64,000 nucleotides of DNA. It comes from Alicyclobacillus tolerans. Lineage in GTDB: Bacteria; Bacillota; Bacilli; Alicyclobacillales; Alicyclobacillaceae. Each line of letters opens with the position of its first letter. Positions within the stretch are counted from its first letter, which is position 1. The notes below the pieces were generated by a model. That model worked only from the letters and a program-made list of their open reading frames with translations, was not told where the DNA came from and made no database searches. Of the stretch, positions 1 to 8,694 are shown piece by piece. The DNA lies in NCBI RefSeq assembly GCF_021739485.1, contig NZ_JAJFNK010000016.1, positions 1-64,000 of the forward strand. The letters run 5' to 3'. A program made the translations under genes and the position numbers.

Positions 1-944
1 ATCGCCGGACATCGATCTCGTCAGAAGACGGTCAGCTTATCCCGTCAATTTCCGGACACTATGCTAAGTCAGTAACAACAGGTGGGTGGGAAAGAAAATC
101 AATATATGAGCCTTTAATGAATGGATTTTTGCATGTACATCCAGCCGATTGCTTGAACTGTGCTTACGGTCATATCTATCCTGAATGCTCATTAGCTTGT
201 GCAAACGTGATCGACAAAGTGATTGCTGCTGAAGATTCCAAGACGGTATCAGCCATAGTAACTTCCCCAGTATTCATTTCAGGGAGTGGGTTTATTGTTC
301 CTCCGATGGATTATTTCCAAAGATTACGCGAAATATGCAACAAACATAATGTACTGTTGATTTTCGATGAGATTATCACGGGATTCGGACGACTTGGTTC
401 CATGTTTGGAGCCGATTATTATCATGTAATTCCTGACCTTATTTGCTGTGGAAAAGGAATGAGTGGGGGTTACTCACCACTTGCAAGTGTTTTAATCCAG
501 AACCATGTTTACAGTGCATTTTTGGGAGCTGCGGATGAACATAAAGAATTCCATCATGGCCATACGTTTGGAGGAAATCCATTATCTGCTGCGGCCGGAG
601 TAGCAGTCATTCAACAACTGATTGAGCAAAACCTGGTGCAAAATTCACATAAGGTCGGTATGCATCTTACACAAAAACTAACGAACATTTCAAATAAATA
701 CTCTAGCATTAAGACAGTCCAAGGCATGGGCTTATTACAGGGATTCAGGTTCACTGTGGATGCATCGCTTCGCAGCATGGGTTTGAAAATAGGTGAACAA
801 GCGCGTCGTAACGGACTTCTGCTAAGAGCGGGAAGTGATTTCATTGCTGTAGCTCCCCCACTAACAACAAGTACCTCTGATATCGATGAAATATGTCAAA
901 TCATAGACGCTAGTATTTCGGCAGTGGAAAACTCCAAAATATAG
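1..944 (+). CDS. Class III PLP aminotransferase, 5' end outside window
   Basis: The reading frame is open from base 3 with no start, so the N-terminus lies beyond the left edge. The first ATG in view, at 117, is internal. Fold-type I class III aminotransferase features are visible: the DEIITGFGR motif (Asp for the pyridine nitrogen), the PLP-binding lysine in GKGMSGGY (codon 453-455), and HTFGGNPLSAAAG further on. The family moves amino groups between amino acids or amines and 2-oxoacids in the cytosol, and the substrate cannot be read from sequence. It ends 165 bp before a co-directional IlvD/Edd dehydratase and near a D-amino-acid gene block, so a role in amino-acid catabolism is plausible. 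Family call firm, substrate unknown. Confidence 0.9.
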   Translation, partial: RRTSISSEDGQLIPSISGHYAKSVTTGGWERKSIYEPLMNGFLHVHPADCLNCAYGHIYPECSLACANVIDKVIAAEDSKTVSAIVTSPVFISGSGFIVPPMDYFQRLREICNKHNVLLIFDEIITGFGRLGSMFGADYYHVIPDLICCGKGMSGGYSPLASVLIQNHVYSAFLGAADEHKEFHHGHTFGGNPLSAAAGVAVIQQLIEQNLVQNSHKVGMHLTQKLTNISNKYSSIKTVQGMGLLQGFRFTVDASLRSMGLKIGEQARRNGLLLRAGSDFIAVAPPLTTSTSDIDEICQIIDASISAVENSKI

Positions 945-1109
945 TGACCATTAAGTTCATACCTTAAATACTCATTCAGATATATATCCAGAAAAATGTT
1001 CTGACGGTTCAGACAGTCAACATGGTCTTTTTGGAACCAGTGAGAAACTCGACACTCAATTGAGCCCTGCCTCGTTTAAATATACATCCTCGAATGGAGT
1101 GAGTTTCAA

Positions 1110-2831
1110 TTGAATAGTCAACTGACACGAAAAATCAGTTTTGAAGGCGATGCTCTTCGCCTCTCAATGGACTGGGACGTGGAAGACCTGTCACGTCCAC
1201 AAGTCCTCGTCGAGACAACCCAAGGACAGAGCCATCCAAGTTCCTATCATTTGGGGGATTTAGCAAACGAGATCGCTAAAGGGGTTTGGCAGGCTAACGG
1301 CAAACCGGCGCATTATACTGCCACTGACATTTGTGATGGTGTAGCGCAAGCGCACCATGGGATGCGTTATTCTCTACTCTCCCGTGAGTTAATTGTGGGT
1401 TTAATCGAAGCGCATCAGAAGAGTACACCCTTCGATGGAGTCGTGCTGAGTTCTTCCGGTGACAAGGCTGTCCCAGCGCCCCTGATTGCGCTTGCACGCA
1501 TGAACGTTCCAGGCATACATGTGCCAGGAGGCGCCATGGCGAGCGGACCGAACCAGCATACGAATGACGAACTGTGGCATCTAAGTGTTGACGTTGCAGA
1601 AGGCCGCATGAAAGAGGAAGATTTCCTCAGTTTTCAACAAACCGTGTGTCCGTCATGCGGGGCATGTCAATATATGGGCACTGCCGGTACGATGCAGGTG
1701 ATGTCCGAAGCACTCGGGCTAGCTCTACCTAGCGCCGCGCTTATTCCGGCAACGATGTCAGAACTCAGAAGGTCGGCCAGAATGGCCGGAAAGCAGATAA
1801 TGTCTCTTATTGCCAAAGATATTCGTCCAAGGACCCTGTTAACCCGCGAAGCATTCGAAAACGCCATTGTAATTCATGCAGCCATCAATGGCTCACTGAA
1901 CGCTATCATGCATTTGATAGCTATCGCTCAAGAGTGCGGGGTTGAGCTCACCCCACAGGATTTCGATCGTATTCATAGGCAGATCCCTGTATTGGTCGAT
2001 ACGAAATCTTCTGGAAGGTTCTCTACAGAGTTGTTTTGGTACGCAGGAGGAGTCCCTCGTCTGATGACGCTCCTAGAACAGTATCTTCATCTTGATGTGC
2101 TGACTGTAACGGGGAATTCGTTGTATCACAACCTCGAAGTTTGGAACCGCAGCCCGCTGCAACGGTTTGTAACGCGGTTTCTCGATAACTATCACTTAAA
2201 ACCCGCCGACATCATTCACGGTCTTAAGGACCCGTTGTCACCCACGGGTTCGGTGGCTATTCTTTTTGGAAACATCGCACCCGGGGGTGCCGCTGCAAAA
2301 ATGTCTGCAATCGTTCCCGAAATGCAGCACCATATTGGCCCCGCAAAAGTGTTCGATACAGAGAATGCTGCTGTGGAAGCCATCCGAAATCGTACTATAG
2401 ACCCGGGTGACGTTCTCGTCATCCGCTATCAGGGTCCAAGATCGACGGGCATGCCAGAAATGTTTTACCCTTCTGAACTCATCGCAAGTGACCCTGTTCT
2501 ATCTCGTACAACGGCCCTGGTCACAGACGGTCGATTTTCCGGTGCGACTAAAGGACCATGTATTGGATATATAAACCCCGAAGCGGCTGATAACGGCCCC
2601 ATTGCTGCGATTCAAGACGGAGACCTCATCAGAATTGATATCCCTAACCGGCGGTTGGACCTCATTCTTGAAGACGGTGTCACCCAGGCTACGGAGGAAT
2701 TTTTACACAGCCGAATCGAATCCAAAGCGGGTCCGGTGCAACCGGAACACACAGGTATTCTCGGTCTTTACACAAGCATGGCATCCCCTGCGATGAGTGG
2801 TGGCATGATGCGGGTAACACACTCACTTTGA
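1110..2831 (+). CDS. IlvD/Edd-family dehydratase with altered Fe-S ligands
   Basis: A 573-residue protein of the dihydroxy-acid/sugar-acid dehydratase family. The start is TTG at 1110 behind a GGAGTG-type ribosome binding site. Family landmarks are VPGIHVPGGAM, the CPSCGAC cluster motif (about residues 180-186), FENA and RSTGMPEM near the C-terminus. Family members remove water from 2,3-dihydroxy acids using an Fe-S cluster. Of the three usual cysteine ligands only the one in SCGAC (C183) is present. The CDK motif reads SGDK (G117), and the PCNxHL position reads PSSYHL (S44). It is therefore probably not biosynthetic IlvD; it may be a divergent sugar-acid or hydroxy-amino-acid dehydratase, or cluster-free. 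It converges with the DapA-like gene at 2904. Confidence 0.85.
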   Translation: MNSQLTRKISFEGDALRLSMDWDVEDLSRPQVLVETTQGQSHPSSYHLGDLANEIAKGVWQANGKPAHYTATDICDGVAQAHHGMRYSLLSRELIVGLIEAHQKSTPFDGVVLSSSGDKAVPAPLIALARMNVPGIHVPGGAMASGPNQHTNDELWHLSVDVAEGRMKEEDFLSFQQTVCPSCGACQYMGTAGTMQVMSEALGLALPSAALIPATMSELRRSARMAGKQIMSLIAKDIRPRTLLTREAFENAIVIHAAINGSLNAIMHLIAIAQECGVELTPQDFDRIHRQIPVLVDTKSSGRFSTELFWYAGGVPRLMTLLEQYLHLDVLTVTGNSLYHNLEVWNRSPLQRFVTRFLDNYHLKPADIIHGLKDPLSPTGSVAILFGNIAPGGAAAKMSAIVPEMQHHIGPAKVFDTENAAVEAIRNRTIDPGDVLVIRYQGPRSTGMPEMFYPSELIASDPVLSRTTALVTDGRFSGATKGPCIGYINPEAADNGPIAAIQDGDLIRIDIPNRRLDLILEDGVTQATEEFLHSRIESKAGPVQPEHTGILGLYTSMASPAMSGGMMRVTHSL

Positions 2832-2903
2832 CCATAGGACATTGATTGACCTGGAAGCTTTCGTGTTCAACGTTACGTACTCGTGCTTTTCATCATCGTC
2901 CCC

Positions 2904-3815
2904 TTAAAACAAGTGATTAAATTTGTCCAGAAATTCGTTGATTTTTGCTTCCTCCACACGGTCGAAAACATAAGAAGGCTGTCTGCAGTAATCGCTAGCG
3001 ATGATTCCACGCCGGTATAGAATCGTTTTTTCCGCCTTGATAATTAATTCAATCCCTTGCATCCAATAAGAAAGATACGGTAGGAGCCGTTTGAACAGTT
3101 CGTCAAAGCCATTGTCTCCACTCTGATAGAGCCGGTACAACTCCACATAAATCTCACTAAAGGAACAACCCGGTTGAACACCGTTCGCACCTCTTTTCAA
3201 GGCGTCGTCCATCTGTACACCGGCGTATCCCACCAAGGAGCCAATCGAACCCTTCGATTGGTCTATTAATTGAGAGATGTACTTCCCTGGCGGCTGCGTT
3301 TCCACTTTGACATACTTCACATTTGCAAACTTCGTCTGCAGACGCACAAAAAATTCTGGTTCTAATTGGATTCCGGTCTGATTTGGAGCGTACTGGATAA
3401 CTAGAGGAACACGAACTGCTTTCGCAACTTGTTCAATGTGGTTGCCAATCGCCTCTCTGGACGGATGCAGAAAAAAAGGAGGAAGTACCATGAGTGCGTC
3501 AGCACCGTATTCTTCAGCCTTTTTTGCGGAACGGACCGCTACTTCCACAGAGTGCGCGGTGATGGAGACAATACCGGCCTTCTCTTTATACTTTGATGTT
3601 TCTTCCAGGAAAATTTTCATCAACTGGTCGGCTTCTGTTTCTGTCAACTTATAGAATTCGGAAGCTAGCCCAAACATGGTAAGTCCATGGACACCTGTGC
3701 TTAGGAGGTGGCGAAGCATTTGTCGAAAACTATCCGTATCGACATTTCCACGCGGATCAAAGGTTGTGGCGACAATGGGAATAATCCCTTTTAAATCAGA
3801 CACTGTGATCGTCAC
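2904..3815 (-). CDS. DapA/NAL-family class I aldolase
   Basis: A 303-residue TIM-barrel aldolase of the dihydrodipicolinate synthase/N-acetylneuraminate lyase family, close to the usual 290-310 residues. The Schiff-base lysine is likely in YVKVE, and the catalytic tyrosine in IQYAPNQTG. The substrate loop reads FGLASEF instead of the GTTGE of true DapA, which argues against lysine biosynthesis. Members cleave or condense pyruvate with aldehydes, for example 2-keto-3-deoxy acids or 4-hydroxy-2-oxoglutarate. Its start overlaps the stop of the upstream deacetylase gene by four bases (ATGA), indicating translational coupling. It is the last gene of the 14-gene minus-strand block. The reaction is inference. 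Confidence 0.85.
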   Translation of the reverse strand: MTITVSDLKGIIPIVATTFDPRGNVDTDSFRQMLRHLLSTGVHGLTMFGLASEFYKLTETEADQLMKIFLEETSKYKEKAGIVSITAHSVEVAVRSAKKAEEYGADALMVLPPFFLHPSREAIGNHIEQVAKAVRVPLVIQYAPNQTGIQLEPEFFVRLQTKFANVKYVKVETQPPGKYISQLIDQSKGSIGSLVGYAGVQMDDALKRGANGVQPGCSFSEIYVELYRLYQSGDNGFDELFKRLLPYLSYWMQGIELIIKAEKTILYRRGIIASDYCRQPSYVFDRVEEAKINEFLDKFNHLF

Positions 3816-4948
3816 CCCAAATCTGTTGGGTTATGAGTGAGTGTTGTTGTGACTCTGTCAATTCGAATCAATGCGCCATCAGAAATTACGGCCTCAGGCA
3901 CAATAACCTCGTTCGGTGTGATTTCACGACCTTTTGTATCCATGTAAGCACGACCAACTGGAGGTTGCTCACTGATACGAAACAGCGTAGCGCGTTGTAA
4001 TGGGCCCGAAAGGTTACACCAGTTTTGTAACCCCAAAACTTCTGCCGGGGCAGAGGTCACTGCAGAGATGACATCCATTAAGTTCATACCGCAGGTAAGC
4101 ATTTTGGTCATCGTAGTCGGAAGGTCATAAACTGGCCCATTGATGTTCATGGCATGAGCGTCAGTACTAATGGAGAAAGGTGTCGAACCCGATGAAATGG
4201 CCTTTTTGGCAATCTCGAAACTAAAGCTTCCAGCGCCGTGCCCAACGTCAATTTTCACACCTCTTTGGAGGGCCTTCATTAAAGCCGGGATTGGCTCCCC
4301 ATCTGCTGTCCAGGGGTTACCCACCTTCCCGTGGAAACAGTGTGTCACGACATCCCCCGGGTCTAGCAACTCTAAAATATCTTCGACGTTCGGAGGTGGT
4401 TCCCCAATGTGCACCATAAGTGGCTTCCCGACGGCTCGTGCCACCGTGCGTGCAAGTTGCAATGGCTGTAAACCTAACGAACCCACAATGTTTCGTTCTG
4501 AACGGACCTTTACGCCGCAAATAAACGGTTGATTGTCCAAAACGGCGTTGATCGTTTTTTCGACATCAAACAGGTTGATGTCTGAAGCTTCGCGCAAGTG
4601 AACCAAACCAATGGAGCTAATGTTTAACCAGGCTCTAACCTCCGTGCGATACGTGGGCACGACGTATCTCCTGAATCCCGCCAGCGTCGCCTCGCCTGCA
4701 CTTCCGGCATCGGCCACAAGGTGAACCCCTGTGTTCAATCCAATCAAATCGGCTGAAATGCTCAGAGGAGTGACTCCGTCATAGACATGAACGTGCAAAT
4801 CCATCCATCCAGGACTCAAAATCACCTCGGTTGGATGGTCCTCATCGGCAGGTTCCAAGAAATACTGTCCAGATTTGAGATGAAGCTGGGCTGTATAGAC
4901 CTCTTGGCGAACGGGATCCATCACTTTGACATACATGGGAGCATTCAT
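3812..4948 (-). CDS. COG3964 amidohydrolase/deacetylase (dihydroorotase-like)
   Basis: A 378-residue metal-dependent amidohydrolase. The HxH metal motif is in GWMDLHVHVYDG, the carboxylated bridging lysine is likely in ICGVKVRS, later histidines are in MVHIGEPP and VVTHCFHG, and the C-terminal Asp is in ISTDAHAMN. The pattern matches the EF_0837/Atu3266-type deacetylases once labelled dihydroorotase, some of which hydrolyse acetylated R-mandelate or N-acetyl-D-amino acids; that is family knowledge. It overlaps both neighbours by four bases, which suggests its product is handed to the DapA-like aldolase or follows the D-aminoacylase reaction. It is not pyrimidine biosynthetic: no pyr genes are near. 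Confidence 0.87.
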   Translation of the reverse strand: MNAPMYVKVMDPVRQEVYTAQLHLKSGQYFLEPADEDHPTEVILSPGWMDLHVHVYDGVTPLSISADLIGLNTGVHLVADAGSAGEATLAGFRRYVVPTYRTEVRAWLNISSIGLVHLREASDINLFDVEKTINAVLDNQPFICGVKVRSERNIVGSLGLQPLQLARTVARAVGKPLMVHIGEPPPNVEDILELLDPGDVVTHCFHGKVGNPWTADGEPIPALMKALQRGVKIDVGHGAGSFSFEIAKKAISSGSTPFSISTDAHAMNINGPVYDLPTTMTKMLTCGMNLMDVISAVTSAPAEVLGLQNWCNLSGPLQRATLFRISEQPPVGRAYMDTKGREITPNEVIVPEAVISDGALIRIDRVTTTLTHNPTDLG

Positions 4949-6546
4949 TGTCTCACCCCTTTAGAGTGTAGGAATTGTCCGTTTCGTTGGTCCGTCAAAC
5001 GGCCATCTCGGAGAGCAAATCTACCCCCAACCAATACGTGTTGAATTCCCTCGGAAATAGCCGTTGGATTTTCGAAGGTTGCAGCATCTCGGATGGTTTC
5101 CGGATTTAAGACGACCAAATCCGCCCGGTATCCAAGTTCAATTTTCCCTACGTCATCAATGTGAAAGATTTCTGCCGCGAGACTGGTCATTTTTCGTATC
5201 GCCAGCGACAGGGACAGAGCTTTAGATTCCGTGACGTAGTTGTGCACAAAGCGAGGGAACGTACCGTACAAACGGGGATGCGGCTTTTCTCCAGCGTACA
5301 ATCCGTCGGAACCGATCACGGTTTTTTCATGCACAAGCACGGTTTTCAAATCGGCTTCCGTGGAGTTCTGTAAGATAACTCCAACAACGCCGGATTCCTC
5401 GGTTAACAAGTTGAACACACAATCGATCGGATTCTCGCCGCGCTGTTGAGCGATGGTTGTGAGATTCTTCCCTTGGAAGCGTTGATTGCGAGCACTGCGT
5501 ACAAAACTGATGATGACGTTTTCGTAACCAAGAGCCCCTAAGCGGTTTTCCCATCCTGGAATCCCGGATTCAATGTCAGAAATCGCTTTGCTTCGGAGTT
5601 GTGGATCTTGTAAACGCGACAACATGCTCGCGATGCCGCCTTCCATCAACCACCCCGGCAACACAGAGGTCAGAGTCGTACTGCCTGCTAAGTAGGGGTA
5701 CATATCTGAACTGATGGATAACCCCCTGTGGTTGGCGTCGTCCAGGAGGGCAAGGGTTTGGTGAACCAATCCTTGATTTTTCTCTCCTACCGTTTTGTGG
5801 TGTGAGATGTGGACAGCCACCCCCGACCTCTCCGCGATCTCAATCGCCTCTTTCACCGAATCGACAAGTCCGTCCGCCTGGTTCCGTAAGTGTGTCGCGT
5901 AAACGCCGCCAAACTTCGCCACCACCCTGGCCAACTCCACCAATTCTTCCGTTTGTGCATAAGCACCCGGGGTATACACCAAGCCCGTCGACAGCCCAAG
6001 CGCCCCGTGTTGAAGGGATTCGGACAAAAGGAGTTTCATTTTTTCCATTTCAGCATTCGTGGGCCGGCGGTTTTCAAACCCCATCACCGCACAGCGCAGT
6101 GTACTGTGCCCCATCAAAGAAGCGTAATTCACCCCAGGTGCTGCTGCCTTCACGTGCTCGACGTAGTCGGTGTACGACTGCCAGTTCCATTTGCGATCCG
6201 TGAACCCGAGCACTGGACCGGAATACTGACGAAACGATTCCATCGATTTGGTCTGAACCATGGGAAATACAGAGAAACCGCAATTTCCGAGAATCTCCGT
6301 GGTCACACCTTGAGTGACTTTGGGTGTACACTCCGGTTGCTCGAGCAAAGCCAGGTCAGAATGGGTGTGAACGTCCAGAAACCCTGGACAAACAACCCAT
6401 CCGGCGACGTCCACTTCCTCGTGTCCCGTCTCGTGAACCGCCCCAATCGCTGCCACTTTTCCATCCTGAATGCCGACGTCGGCGACAACGCCCGGTCCGC
6501 CCGTTCCATCGAACACAATCCCGTTTCGCAACACGCAATCCAACAT
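4945..6546 (-). CDS. D-aminoacylase (N-acyl-D-amino-acid deacylase)
   Basis: A 533-residue amidohydrolase-3 family enzyme, about the standard length. Metal motifs are DVHTHSD, the zinc-bridging cysteine in EILGNCGFS, AVHISHHKT and GLYAGEKPHPR near the C-terminus. GALGLSTGLVYTPGAYA is a family signature. D-aminoacylases cut N-acyl-D-amino acids to the free D-amino acid plus a carboxylate in the cytosol. The start ATG at 6546 follows an AGGGAGGAA sequence. RidA lies 61 bp upstream and the deacetylase overlaps downstream. A decayed paralogue with the same motifs is at 43301-44351. Substrate side-chain preference is not readable. Confidence 0.93.
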   Translation of the reverse strand: MLDCVLRNGIVFDGTGGPGVVADVGIQDGKVAAIGAVHETGHEEVDVAGWVVCPGFLDVHTHSDLALLEQPECTPKVTQGVTTEILGNCGFSVFPMVQTKSMESFRQYSGPVLGFTDRKWNWQSYTDYVEHVKAAAPGVNYASLMGHSTLRCAVMGFENRRPTNAEMEKMKLLLSESLQHGALGLSTGLVYTPGAYAQTEELVELARVVAKFGGVYATHLRNQADGLVDSVKEAIEIAERSGVAVHISHHKTVGEKNQGLVHQTLALLDDANHRGLSISSDMYPYLAGSTTLTSVLPGWLMEGGIASMLSRLQDPQLRSKAISDIESGIPGWENRLGALGYENVIISFVRSARNQRFQGKNLTTIAQQRGENPIDCVFNLLTEESGVVGVILQNSTEADLKTVLVHEKTVIGSDGLYAGEKPHPRLYGTFPRFVHNYVTESKALSLSLAIRKMTSLAAEIFHIDDVGKIELGYRADLVVLNPETIRDAATFENPTAISEGIQHVLVGGRFALRDGRLTDQRNGQFLHSKGVRQ

Positions 6547-6607
6547 GGCCGCAGTTCCTCCCTGGGGTGAACGTTTCTAAAGCGTTCATAGAACGATCTT
6601 TAAGTAT

Positions 6608-6979
6608 TTAGTCTTCTGCAATGACATCGATTTCGACCAAAATTTTGTTCAATTGACTGCCCACCGTTGTACGAACCGGGTAGGGCTCCTGAAAAAATTC
6701 GTGATAAGCCTCGTTGAACTCGCCAAAGTATTTCAGATCTGCCAGGTGAACCGTAGATTTCACGACGCAATCCATGGAACTTCCGGCTGCTTCGAGAATG
6801 GCCCGAATGTTGCGCAGCACCTGCCGCGTCTGCTCTTTAATGTCGTCAGAAGCGATGGTCCCAGTTTTCGGGTCCGTTGGTCCTTGCCCAGCTACGTAGA
6901 CCCGATTTCCTACGCGAATACCCTGAGAATATGGACCCGCTGGCTGAGGTGCATTTGAGGTTGTAATCTTTTCTTTCAT
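6608..6979 (-). CDS. ridA: RidA family enamine/imine deaminase
   Basis: A 123-residue protein of the RidA/YjgF/UK114 family, at the normal size. Typical features are the NAPQPAGPYSQGI start, VYVAGQGPTDPKTG in the middle, and VRTTVGSQL ahead of the C-terminal VEIDVIAED, with the catalytic arginine in VRTTV. RidA hydrolyses reactive 2-aminoacrylate and related imines released by PLP enzymes. It sits between two D-aminoacylase genes in an operon that also encodes PLP enzymes acting on D-amino acids, so it probably clears imine intermediates of that pathway. The ATG at 6979 has an AGGAGATG ribosome binding site. Confidence 0.93.
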   Translation of the reverse strand: MKEKITTSNAPQPAGPYSQGIRVGNRVYVAGQGPTDPKTGTIASDDIKEQTRQVLRNIRAILEAAGSSMDCVVKSTVHLADLKYFGEFNEAYHEFFQEPYPVRTTVGSQLNKILVEIDVIAED

Positions 6980-7106
6980 CAGCGATTCATCTCCTAATCG
7001 AATTGAAGGAATTGGGTGAAATCCTCTTGTCTAACTCTAACTTTAGATGAACTCATAGTACACAAACCGCCGAGCAAATTACGTTTCTACGTTTCTAGTA
7101 CTGTGT

Positions 7107-8642
7107 CTAGCGCTGAATTCGCCCAGGATTGCCTGGATGCACCTGTCCCTTTTCAATCACGTGGTGACCATTGACAAACACATGCTCAATGCCTACCGGG
7201 TCTTGGCGCGGTTGTTCAAACGTCGCTTTGTCTGCAATGGTCTGTGGGTCAAACACCACCACATCCGCGTATTGGTTGGATCCGAGAACCCCTCTTCCTT
7301 TGATGTTAAATCTCTTGGCAGGAAAGCCTGTCATCTTGTAAATGGCTTGTTCCATGGTCAACCACTGGTTTTTCAAGACGTATTCCCTCAGCACCCTGGG
7401 ATAGGTGCCAAAGCCCCTAGGATGAGGTCTCTTTCCAATGTAAATGCCGTCCGTAGACACCATGTGCAGGGGGTGTTTAAAGGTATCTTCCAGAAAATGG
7501 ACTCGGTGTTCGGGCCAATGCATAATCATGAGTGCTTGCAAGTTTGACTGTATCAGGACTTCACTGATCGCATTGGTCAGGTCCAGTCCCATCTCTTCTT
7601 GCACATCCTTGAGGGACTTCCCTTCCCACGAGGGCGCTCCTTCTCCTACAGCAGCAAAATGAATCAGTTCAGGAGCAACGTGGCTCTCCAGGTACTCGGA
7701 CATCATGGCTCGGTATTTTGGGTCTTTCAGGCGTGTTAAGACGTTTTCCGGCGGCCCCACTTGCATAAAATCCGGAAGGTTCTTCAGCAGATGACTGCTG
7801 CCGGCTGCGTACGGATACATGTCAAACGTAATCTCCGCTCCGTCTTGCAAGCCCTGTTGCACCATGGCTGCGGCATCTTCGTCCACCGTAAAATGAGAGA
7901 TATGTACGGGAATGTTCGCTTCCTTCGCCACCGCAATCGTTTCGCTCGAACCGGTTTTCACGCGTTCCGCATAGCCTCGCTGATGGGCGACGTAAACCCC
8001 GCCGTACTCGGCCACAATCTTAGACAAACCCGCCAACTCGCGAACGTCGGAACTTCGCATGGGTTCGTACTCCAACCCTGTGGCAAAGGCGACCGCACCA
8101 GCTTCCATCCACTCCCGGACCAAACGCTGCATCTGTCCAATCTCTTCGTCGGTCGCGGGTCTGTCATCCCACCCTACCACTTGCAAACGCACAGGGCCAT
8201 GCGGGACTTGTAAAACGATGTTGGACGGCAGATTTCCTTCAGAAACAGCCAACAAATCGGCAATGCTCATCTCCGTGTGTTCCCGGATGGTTTGGTCAGT
8301 ATAGAAGATGCTGAGATACTGCTGCATTTCCCGAAACTTATTCCCAGTCAACGGCGCCCACGAAAATCCGTCTGGGCTGGCGAGCTGCGTTGTTACACCC
8401 ATTTTTAAAGGAGCATACTTGTCTGGGCCGTCAAGAACTGCCAATTCCGAATGAACGTGAACATCGATGAAACCGGGACACACCACTTTCCCCGTGGCGT
8501 CGATGGTCTTCTTGGCTTGGGAACCCTGTAAATTTCCGATCGCCTGGATGACGTCTCCGACAATCCCTATATCGGCCTGATACCCTTGCGACCCTGTACC
8601 GTCTATAACTGTTCCATTTTGAATGAGCACGTCAAATTCCAT
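7107..8642 (-). CDS. Second D-aminoacylase paralogue, different metal-site motif
   Basis: A 511-residue amidohydrolase-3 enzyme clearly related to the D-aminoacylase at 4945. DVHVHSELAVLDG, AVAFATGLEYEPM, VHISHFT and GIYIGKRPHPRG match the family. Where the classic enzyme has GNCG with its zinc-bridging cysteine, this one has SPDG, so an aspartate takes that place. This points to a separate subfamily and perhaps another acyl or amino-acid specificity. The ATG at 8642 sits behind AGGAGGGATTCAC, an excellent ribosome binding site. It lies 52 bp after the creatininase-family gene. N-acyl-D-amino-acid hydrolysis is the best guess; urea- or hydantoin-derived substrates are alternatives. Confidence 0.88.
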   Translation of the reverse strand: MEFDVLIQNGTVIDGTGSQGYQADIGIVGDVIQAIGNLQGSQAKKTIDATGKVVCPGFIDVHVHSELAVLDGPDKYAPLKMGVTTQLASPDGFSWAPLTGNKFREMQQYLSIFYTDQTIREHTEMSIADLLAVSEGNLPSNIVLQVPHGPVRLQVVGWDDRPATDEEIGQMQRLVREWMEAGAVAFATGLEYEPMRSSDVRELAGLSKIVAEYGGVYVAHQRGYAERVKTGSSETIAVAKEANIPVHISHFTVDEDAAAMVQQGLQDGAEITFDMYPYAAGSSHLLKNLPDFMQVGPPENVLTRLKDPKYRAMMSEYLESHVAPELIHFAAVGEGAPSWEGKSLKDVQEEMGLDLTNAISEVLIQSNLQALMIMHWPEHRVHFLEDTFKHPLHMVSTDGIYIGKRPHPRGFGTYPRVLREYVLKNQWLTMEQAIYKMTGFPAKRFNIKGRGVLGSNQYADVVVFDPQTIADKATFEQPRQDPVGIEHVFVNGHHVIEKGQVHPGNPGRIQR

Positions 8643-8694
8643 GTGAATCCCTCCTCAGTTTGTTCGGTTCTGCAGTGTGTTACTTCGCAGTCAC

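Noticed and set aside
2904..3815. Annotation as lysine-biosynthetic dapA
   Set aside because: The GTTGE loop is replaced, and the gene is coupled to deacylases with no lysine genes nearby.
5802..6611. Long plus-strand open frames opposite the D-aminoacylase
   Set aside because: They are antisense to a well-conserved gene, have Arg/Pro/His-rich shadow composition, and lack ribosome binding sites.
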